A DNA stretch of 64,000 nucleotides from Metarhizium brunneum (taxonomy: Eukaryota > Ascomycota > Sordariomycetes > Hypocreales > Clavicipitaceae). The translations under genes and the position numbers were made by a program. The notes under the pieces are model-generated. The model saw nothing but the letters and a program-made list of their open reading frames with translations. It did no database searches and was not told the origin of the DNA. Location: NCBI RefSeq assembly GCF_013426205.1, contig NC_089425.1:3162001-3226000 (forward strand). Direction: 5' to 3'. Within the stretch, counting starts at the first letter, position 1; each line of letters opens with the position of its first letter. Shown here piece by piece: positions 56,093 to 64,000 of this stretch.

Positions 56093-57324
56093 GTCGAATG
56101 TCCGGGTTGTAGATAACGGCTCAGAAGCTACGTGTGTGTTGTGAAAGTAAGGAGCGAGTATCTACAATAAACTCTCGTCAGTGGTCGAGGTATTGTAGGG
56201 TCAGAGCCGTCGGCCTCGGTTGGATGATTCCGTCGCGTGAATGTGAGTGCCGGAGTCGTTTGGTGGGGTATTCTTGACACAAATCGTGAGGCGAACTTGG
56301 TCGGGTTCTCGACGAGCGAAGTCGGGGTAGGCGGTAGGCGGTAGGCGTTGTCAAGGCAGCGGAATAAATGCCTTCAGGCAAATCCCGCTCTGCCGTAGAT
56401 GGCCGTAGATCGACGTAAAGACGTAACTCTATTTGATTTGGCAGTTGGCGGTACGAGGGATGCGTAGGCAATAATCTACGGACAATGTATGGAGGCTGCA
56501 GAGCAGTAAAATGAACCGCATGTGGCGGCATCGCTGCCTGTCCAGGTCAAGCGGGACGCATCTATCAGCGGGTCAACTGGCTGATGACGGCACTCTTGCC
56601 CAGCAACGCTCAGGGTTGGGTCATTGGCCACTTCATCAATGTTTAGCCGTGTTTCACCCGTTCATCATGTGACGCCAGCCATACCGGACTCGGCCAGGAA
56701 CATATGACACCCCCAGCAAGGAAGCGAATAGGCAAGATTATGCACACAGGCTGCAGTAGGCAATAGTATATCGAATCATTTTTGTGTCTATTATGTTTAA
56801 ACCCCCGTTGCTTTACAGTAGTCATCTACACCCAAAAGCAATATCTTCAAACAGACCCACAGTATAGTCGATTAGGACTATGAAGACGGAAAAAACAAAA
56901 AACACAAAGGCTCCTAATGTATGAAAATGTCGGCGTCCAGCAGTCATGGAAATAAGGGATGGCCTGTCGTTCCACAGCCCAGCATCATGGAACAAAAAAC
57001 ACCAGTTCCCTCCACCATCCATCAAGCCAGAACAACCCTGCAACAACAACAATGTAGGCCACAAATATATCGTCGGCTCCGAAAATCAAGAAGAGTTGAA
57101 AGGAAAAGCCTCGGTCCATCAATTACAGCCAACCTGCGCCCTCGAGAATTTTGGAAAAAGTATCATGAACGCTCATACAATAATCTGTCTCTCCACCATT
57201 AACCAGTCGAGGAGACCCTTCTGAATCAGTCCATGCGAAATATCAGACATGTGAATCGTATTTTGATGGTATTTGACGGTTGCCGGTTTCATCCGTCAAA
57301 CCGTGTTGACAGGCTTGCTTCTGT
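56093..57324. other. Spacer between snf7 and the GT62 gene
   Basis: Holds the snf7 promoter and the 3' region of the upstream mannosyltransferase gene on the same strand. No gene seen. Confidence 0.5.
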
Positions 57325-58848
57325 TTATAAGTTGCCGCCCTTCTCATCGGTATCAATGTGCCAGACGACATAGTTGGGGAGACCAACAACCTGGTAGCCG
57401 GCTCGCTTCGCCATCTTGGCAAAACCTTCCGTTTCGGCTTGGTTCTCAAAAGCGTAGGAAGGAAAGTTGATGCCTATGAATCAGTCAGCCTACACTTTTT
57501 CCAATAAAAAAACAAGTATATATACGCACCGGATCGGTGAACATCGGCCTTGACAAGAATGTTCACACCACCAATACCGTCAAGCTCAATCTCTTCATCC
57601 TTGTTCTCTCGCCAGTCTCCCATTTTTGCCATGTAAGTACGACCAGTATCGTATTGTTTGTATCCTGCAGACATGTGAGTACTCGTTCAGAGATTGCATA
57701 ACATGGTACGACTTACCCTCGGCGAGAACGGTATCTTTGTCCAAACTAGCCGCCAATTTGCGGCCCTTGTCCGACTCAACCCACGAGTTGTAATCGACTA
57801 TATCATGTTAGCTTCTGTGCGTCGGAGTCACCAAGGTAGCAAACAGCATACATCGACCTTCGATATCGACACCCTTCTCGTATCTGTGGAACCAAATGTC
57901 TAGACGGAAGTTGTTAGCATTTCAAAAGCGTAAATGTAGCGCAGAACCCTTATGACTTACTAGGAACCAAGATATCTTTATCATGAGCAATAAAATCCTC
58001 AAGAATCTTAGCGGGGCTATCGACAATGTCAACATCCCGCCAGTAGACCCAAGAGTGCTCCGGCTTCAGAGCACTAGCAAGCAAGTAGTTTCTGGCTCTG
58101 CCCATGGCCTTTCGGCGAGGACCCTGAGCTTCGAACGAGTGCCTCTGCTGAACATCCTGGCTAAGGTGGTAACCGAAATCCTTCTGAACAACAGTAGCAC
58201 TTCGGAATGGGATATTATCCGGTCGCTTCTGAATACGTTCGAGCTCGGCCGCAAGGACCGCCAGGGTATCATCCTTGGAGTCGGAGACGAGGAAGGCTAG
58301 ATCAATCAGTCGATGAGGATAGGAAAGTTCGGCAAGGAGTTCGAAGTATTTGGAAAGATGAGACGCGGCGTCCTTGAGCGGGGTAAGGATGAGGATTCTC
58401 TCCTCGTTTGCAACGGCCTTTCGGGTAGACTTGATTGGGTTCAAGTCGACGTTTTGTATCGTCGGCGACTGGACCTTGAGAGGAGCGTGGTGGTTGAAGA
58501 TGACGGGTGTTTGCATGTGCGCATTCCACCGGGAATACTCATTCTGCGACATCTCTATCGGAGGTGTTGACGGTCCCCAGCAGTAAAAGCTACACGGCCG
58601 TCATTTGTCAGTCACGTCGACTCAATGCTGCAGCAAAAACGCTGGGCGGGAGGGATCTGCATCGCATTGTCCTACCTCTGCATTTCCGACGCTGAGCTGC
58701 TAATACCTCGCCATAGCAACAAAATGATGCCAGTGACTGCAACGAGAAGCAAGAAGCGCGTCCGTGTAACTAGGTTCCAGACAACGCGGGTGGGCGGCAA
58801 TTGTGCTCTGGCGGCTTTCCAACTCAAACCACCTTTAGGAAGAAGCAT
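57325..58848 (-). CDS. GT62 mannosyltransferase, Anp1/Mnn9/Van1 family
   Basis: Six exons (58848-58676, 58589-57961, 57899-57852, 57797-57717, 57664-57530, 57473-57325) join in frame to 404 residues. The introns are 52-86 nt and each junction restores conserved sequence. The protein is type II: a short cytosolic N-terminus, one membrane segment (about residues 28-48), then the luminal catalytic part. Conserved blocks are F-Y-C-W-G-P, Q-T-P-V-I-F-N-H-H, L-I-L-T-P-L-K-D-A, G-R-A-R-N-Y-L-L, W-V-Y-W-R-D-V-D-I with the D-x-D metal site, and E-L-D-G-I-G-G-V-N-I-L-V-K-A-D-V-H-R-S-G. Members form the cis-Golgi mannan polymerase complexes that extend the alpha-1,6-mannose backbone from GDP-mannose. 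Anp1 versus Mnn9 orthology cannot be settled by eye. Confidence 0.93.
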
Positions 58849-61567
58849 GTTGGGCGATTGGGATGCTGGCAATGCGCCACAGCCGGATCGAAAGGATTTG
58901 CAAAGAGTTTATGGTAAACCAACGGGCAGTACGGAATATATCGTGCGCGGAATCGGATCGTCTCGTGCTCTCAAAAATCGGCTCCTTTGGGTCGTGGGAG
59001 CCAGGGGTTTCGGGATGGCGATTGCGTGGACGATGATGATGTGGCACAAACGAGCGATGGAGTCAAAAGCAGACTCGAGAAAGACAAGAATAAGAAGAAG
59101 AGATGGATGAGACCGGTTCCTGCCTTGACAATCACATCAAGCCAATTCAATGCAATGCCAGCTGCAGAACAACAAGACGGCCGTGTTGCAGAGAGTTTGG
59201 ACAACAGCTTATCAATGGGAACATTGATTGCAGGAAAAACGAGCAGCGGACGGGAAAGGGACAAATGGTGAGGCGTGGTTCCTCGTGGCGTCTAGTTTCA
59301 CTGGCGCAACGGGTATGGACAGGCACTGAAGTTGACCTCAGGATGCAGCGGAATGGTCAACCGGTGCATGCAATGTTCTAAAGTTCGGAGGGCCAGGCCA
59401 GGCCATGGGGTCAATAGCAAGGTATTGGGTACAGTGGGTGTACCTGGTCAACTGTTGCGTGCCTGTTGGGCAAATTGTCGACGGGAGTTGGCACTGGGGC
59501 TTTCCCGCTGACAGGCCCGGAGCACTGGGGAGCCAAGGGGGCCCATCAAAATTTTCAATGGGATCAATTGATGCCGGCAGCTGGGCACTTGGGCAAAGCT
59601 TAACTTGGAGGGAGGTACTTCGGACAGGCTATGGAGTACCTGGGACTGGCTTACTGCCCATCATTTCTCGCCGCCGGGGGGCTGCAATATTGGACTGAAC
59701 TGAGTAGTATCTCCCAAGTTCTACCCTAACTCCACGGGGAACAGTTCCGTGCCGAATTTAGAAGCCCTGTCACTAAGCAGGCTTCAATCTTGAACCCCGT
59801 CGTTCGGCCTGTATCACACAACTTTATACAAGGAATGCTAAATTTGCATGTCACGGTTCTCATGCGTACCTGGCACTCAGTGCTCCCCCACGTAGAGAGG
59901 TAGTGCCTGTGCGCCGCTTATACCATTAGCGGCCGCAATGGAATTATCGGAGCCATATCGCATAATTGAATGCTCACATTGTTTCACTGTCCAGCCTGCT
60001 CTGTGTTACTATGCCTCACATGCTGTCTCAAAACGGTCAAGTTGTGTCAGAGCACGATGCCCTCGGCCCGCCACATGCTGGCAGTGCAATCGCTAAGAAT
60101 GTCACGTCTAATAAGTGGCTCCTTCACTTATTAGTCGCCGACGGGTACGGAGTAATATACTACTAGTACCGTTGGCCCCTTCTTGCCAGGGAAGAATCGA
60201 TGTTGCATTAATTCTGGTGCATAACTTCTTGGTAGAACGAACCCCTGGCTTGTGGTGTCCCCGCTGGACATCTGGGGCCTGATTGCCTCACAACTTGACG
60301 GCAAGAGCGCCAAGCCCAACACGTTCGCGGCCACACACGTGCAGGCCGCAAGCAAACTCAAACTCTAGGGATTGTACTCTGCGAGGGAGAGTAATGCTGT
60401 TTCCGTTATATCCAAAGGGTCGGGGTCCGGTACGGAATAGTATTGGTTCTGCATTGTTCGTGCTCTCCCTGGTGCTGAATGGTGAATGGCGCCGCCGACT
60501 GGCTTCCAATGTCTCATCAAGGCATCCTGGCGAGACTGGTTCAAGATGCTCAGTAGATGGCCATGCGTTGAACCATCGACTTTCCCCATTCGAGCTCATG
60601 AACATGCATATGTACCTGCTCCCGCAGTCCGTCGGTGTACTCTGCGAGGAGAGCTCGCGTCTACTATTTTGCTTGACACGTGTTGCGGCGGATGCCTCCC
60701 GCTCTTTCCAGGCTAACAGCATTTCCCAACTAGAAAAACAAGTCTCATGAACAGATCCACGCCCTCAGTGTCACCAACGGCTTGGAGGAGAGAGCCGGAT
60801 AGGATAAGCATTCATACCAAATGGACTTGGTGATTAGCCAAAACTTATAGCTGAAGCTGGGTGCTCTCATCGCCTTTGGCACTCAAGAATGAGCACAGGG
60901 CGATAGTTCACCGTGTCGAGTCGTCGTAGTCTTGGATATTCTTGTTTCACAGGATCACGAGAAAATTCACGTTTGAGAGCTGGAACAGGATGAAACCTTG
61001 GCATCTAATGAGGACTAGAAGCTAGCTGAGGAGTGCAGTCATTCCCTCAACAAGGAGCTGATCATTTCTGATGTTTCCCAAGTACCATGTAATATTTTCA
61101 GTAGGGTGTTGAGCTAAGCTTTTGTCTCTTTCTCTTGTCTCCTAAGAGCCCTGAGCCAAGTGAGACAAGAAATTCGATATTCCTCCATGGCAAAACGTGT
61201 GCCGCGCGAATTGTGTGGTGGGTATTTGATACCGACGTTGTGGCCATGAACTTATAGCCGTTCGAACCTGCGCTTATATGCATGGTTCGGTGTTTTATAA
61301 GAAAAAAGTACGGTATCTCTTCCCGGAAGCGAGCCCCCCCTTCTCCTAGTCTCGGTTGAAATTGTGTACCAAGACTGAATCTGTGCTCTATTCATCGTAG
61401 TTCGTCATAATACATGGTTATTCGCATTGGTGACAGGCGAATATGACCTGTCCAAGGCGTATCGCGTTTCGGCAAATATAGCTCGACAGACAATTTGTCC
61501 ACCCAATGACTAGATCGGTCCTCTTTATTTTTTTTTCCCGCAGAGACCACTTGCAGGTTGTCGCCGG
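58849..61567. other. Spacer, no supported gene
   Basis: About 2.7 kb with only short frames. A TACGGAGTA copy lies near 60146 and a T-run near 61527. Nothing recognised. Confidence 0.5.
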
Positions 61568-61895
61568 TTAACCTGACATGGCAGCGTCTTTGGAATCGTC
61601 TGCGCCGCGGACCCAGAGCACGTTGTTGCATCTACATGTCAGTTAGTCATGGTCTGGTCTTGCGGAGGATGACGCGTGGCTTGGAAGCATCATACCTGAT
61701 CAACACTTGCCCCAGCAATCCAGTGGGCTTGTCGGAAACATATTCCTCGGTACCAGCTAGCTGAAGGTTCATGTAGCTGTCGACGGACACGAGAGTGCCT
61801 TTGTACTCGACTTGACCCCACTTCAGGCGAACGAAGACGGGCTTGTTGACGAGTTCTTGCAGCATGGGCCGCGGGTTGACGGGTACGAAACTCAT
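61568..61895 (-). CDS. smf1: Small nuclear ribonucleoprotein SmF
   Basis: Exons 61895-61696 and 61631-61568 (64-nt intron with a GACTAAC branch site) give 87 residues. The Sm fold is evident: [10 protein letters not shown] at the start, Sm1 strand [22 protein letters not shown], and Sm2 [13 protein letters not shown], completed only after splicing. SmF is one of seven subunits of the ring on U1, U2, U4 and U5 snRNAs, needed for snRNP assembly and pre-mRNA splicing. The M-N-L-Q-L-A and R-C-N-N motifs carry the RNA-contact residues. The tail is short and acidic. LSm6 is the closest alternative, but the N-terminus fits SmF better. Confidence 0.95.
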
Positions 61896-62598
61896 GCTGG
61901 TGGTTGTGGACGCGAGGTTGGGTGAGAGGCGAGCGCAAAGGGTTTCGTGATAGCTTCGACCGCTCGCGTTGCCTGTGGGTAAAATTTGCCCGCCGGCTCT
62001 CGTGGGTGGTGGTCGGATTTACTCCGGCTATATATGCTCTGTTTGGGGGGGGGTTCCTACCCGGGACCTTGGAAGATACACCAATTGATAGTTGGCCAAG
62101 ACGTTGTTGAACTCGCCTTTCTTCTGTTTGAAACTGGCGCCATGGTTTTTTTGCTTGGGTTCGCAGATGATGCATTCTTAACTTGCTGATTCGAGTGCTG
62201 GCTTTATTCCTTGCGGCGGACACCAGCATCAATTGCAGTCGAAAATAGTAGGCGTTTCTCTGGAAGCGAAAGAAGGTACCAAACGGGCTTGGTGGCGTTT
62301 CTTGACTAGAGTGCCCCTGGCGGCCACTCAAGGGCGTGCCAAGTGCATCGTCGATACAGGGCCAGAATTCACGGCCTCCTGCTATCCGAGTACATCAACC
62401 TTTTCTACATCAAACTACACCCGAAAACAACACCGTGTCCCCGGCCTGATATCCAGATACGCCAATCTGACTGATTCGTCGGTGGTACACCCATACAAGC
62501 TTCACATGACATCACGGCTCACTGCATCATTTATACAATCACCAGGATCTCACCATTCCTACATTCACGGACGTCCACGATACGTCGTGAATTCCATA
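61896..62598. other. Divergent promoter between SmF and the glycosylase gene
   Basis: About 700 bases between divergent starts. The frame of the glycosylase is open upstream, with an in-frame ATG at 62506. Confidence 0.6.
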
Positions 62599-63681
62599 AT
62601 GGCAGCAACAAGACGCTCATCACGGCTGAGTGCCCAGTCAGACGCAAAGCCATCATCCCCGCAGCCAGAAGACCAGACTGCAAATTCCACACAGAATAAC
62701 CGAAAGCGCAAGGCTTCAACATCAAAAGCAACAGCACCAGTCACACCCACAAAGCGACGGACGGAACGTATTCAACCTGTACCACCATCGACACCAACAC
62801 CCAGCGCAGCAGGAGCTATTGCCGAGCCAGCAGCAAGCACGAAGCCTCGGACTCACCCAACAATTGCTAGATTAGCTGACCCCCTTGCGACCAATGCGAC
62901 GCTCTTGTCGCCAGAGACGTCGAGGGTCGTGGCATTCAAGGACATAGATCTAGGGTCGCCATCTAAGAAGCCCGGTACGAGGATCACTACGGAAAATCTA
63001 CTCGATGTCGCATGTGCGCATCTAATCAGCGTGGACGAGAGGATGCGGCCGCTCGTAGAGCGCAATCACTGCAAAGTATTCTCGCCGGAAGGGCTGGCCG
63101 AGAAGATCGACCCGTTTGAGAGTCTGTCAAGTGGCATCATCTCGCAGCAGGTTTCCGGCGCAGCTGCCAGGTCTATCAAGGCCAAATTCCTGGCGTTGTT
63201 TGACACCCGGGACAGGACGACGCGGTTCCCCCATCCGTCAGAGGTGGCCCCCGTGCCGGTTGAGACGCTCCGTACCGCGGGGCTTTCGCAGCGCAAGGCA
63301 GAGTATATCAAGGGCCTGGCGGAAAAGTTTGCGAATGGCGAGTTGAGCACCGAGATGTTACATGATGCCCCGTATGAGGAACTGGTTGAGAAGTTGATTG
63401 CAGTGCGGGGTTTGGGGAGATGGTCTGTGGAAATGTTTGCCTGCTTCGGATTGAAGAGAATGGATGTGTTTTCTGTCGGGGATCTAGGTGTACAGAGAGG
63501 CATGGCAGCATTTGTTGGAAGGGACGTGGCCAAGTTGAAGTCCAAGGGGGGCAAGTGGAAGTACATGTCTGAGAGGGAGATGTTGGATATATCGGAAAAG
63601 TTTGCGCCATACAGGAGCTTGTTTATGTGGTTGATGTGGAGAGTCGAGGACAGCTACACCGACGTGAGTACCCTGGAGTAG
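62599..63681 (+). CDS. mag1: Alkylbase DNA glycosylase (HhH-GPD family, Mag-like)
   Basis: Intronless as read, 360 residues from ATG 62599, chosen because the protein then begins M-A-A-T-R-R-S-S-R-L. Residues 1-100 are basic, Lys/Arg/Pro-rich and disordered, with K-R-K and K-R-R nuclear-signal-like patches. The catalytic domain follows: D-P-F-E-S-L-S-S-G-I-I-S-Q-Q-V-S-G-A-A, the helix-hairpin-helix V-R-G-L-G-R-W-S-V-E-M-F near residue 270, and the catalytic Asp in S-V-G-D-L-G-V-Q-R-G (Asp295). The family excises 3-methyladenine and other alkylated bases to start base excision repair. An in-frame ATG at 62506 would add a 31-residue Ser/Arg-containing extension. The 3' end has a GTGAGT at 63665, so a further exon is possible, though reading through ends six residues later. 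Confidence 0.92.
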   Translation: MAATRRSSRLSAQSDAKPSSPQPEDQTANSTQNNRKRKASTSKATAPVTPTKRRTERIQPVPPSTPTPSAAGAIAEPAASTKPRTHPTIARLADPLATNATLLSPETSRVVAFKDIDLGSPSKKPGTRITTENLLDVACAHLISVDERMRPLVERNHCKVFSPEGLAEKIDPFESLSSGIISQQVSGAAARSIKAKFLALFDTRDRTTRFPHPSEVAPVPVETLRTAGLSQRKAEYIKGLAEKFANGELSTEMLHDAPYEELVEKLIAVRGLGRWSVEMFACFGLKRMDVFSVGDLGVQRGMAAFVGRDVAKLKSKGGKWKYMSEREMLDISEKFAPYRSLFMWLMWRVEDSYTDVSTLE

Positions 63682-64000
63682 TGATGGCGTCATTGAATTC
63701 GGCATGCGGCTCCGAACAGCAGACGGGTTCTTCCGTCAGAATGACTCTGTTGCTTTTTTATCATGAAAAGGCAGTTTGTCCTTTCCATTGTCTCCCACGC
63801 CTTGGACTAGCATCCGTACATAATATTATTGTATGGGAGCTGGCAGGAGCTTGTTTCAGATATGTGAATTCCTCTCCCTGGAAACTAGGACTGTTGGCCA
63901 ATATCTATCGAGGCGACAGTCTCAGCCGCCGTTTCGCGCGGTGATTGGGCCATTTGCGCATGGTTGGAAGAGCATTGAACGTTTCAACATGGACACCTTA
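63682..64000. other. Window end, no gene recognised
   Basis: Only a short frame; probably the 3' region of the glycosylase gene. Confidence 0.5.

Noticed and set aside
1..64000. tRNA, rRNA and CRISPR arrays
   Set aside because: No cloverleaf with a convincing T-arm, no rRNA-like block and no regularly spaced direct repeats were found by eye.

Overview
The window is nuclear DNA of a filamentous ascomycete. Genes on both strands are broken by short GT-AG introns (about 50-120 nt, often with a CTAAC/CTAAT-like branch site), several coding regions are GC-rich, and the gene set is typical of Pezizomycotina: GT62 Anp1/Mnn9 mannosyltransferase, SIN-type Cdc14, Pom1-type DYRK kinase, a CFEM-like surface protein and an NRPS-like reductase domain. 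Placement in Sordariomycetes, perhaps Hypocreales, is inferred from remembered family resemblance and the GGTACCTAGGTACC/TACGGAGTA-rich spacers; it was not tested.

Layout. 1-861: 3' end of a gene with a thioester-reductase domain. 2.1-4.8 kb: GT32 glycosyltransferase and a secreted class 3 lipase with a lysine-rich repeat tail. 4.8-9.7 kb: gene-poor, possible decayed coding. 9.7-20.4 kb: secreted alpha carbonic anhydrase, a repeat-rich protein of unknown function, indoleamine 2,3-dioxygenase, a trypsin-fold protein lacking the catalytic His and Ser, and a Cys-rich single-pass membrane protein. 20.9-27.0 kb: cdc14 (SIN), geranylgeranyl diphosphate synthase, a Pex24/Pex28-32-type peroxin. 27-30.8 kb: spacer with palindromic GGTACC-type sequence and an inverted repeat. 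30.8-35.2 kb: Pom1-like kinase. 35.2-44.7 kb: nearly gene-free except a small Cys-rich protein. 44.7-49.5 kb: MFS transporter with a very long disordered N-terminus, interrupted by two in-frame TAG codons. 49.9-53.9 kb: CFEM-like receptor-type protein with a Gln/Pro-rich tail. 55.1-58.8 kb: Snf7/Vps32 and a GT62 mannosyltransferase. 61.6-63.7 kb: SmF and an alkylbase DNA glycosylase.

Most named genes are unrelated housekeeping functions: polarity and septation (Pom1, Cdc14), ESCRT-III, N-glycan elongation, sphingolipid glycosylation, peroxisomes, isoprenoids, splicing and DNA repair. No operon-like system is evident. The most unusual items are the catalytically dead secreted protease homologue, the MFS gene with two TAG codons and a recurring V-S-K-V-R-P-like motif, and several surface or secreted proteins that carry expanded repeats.
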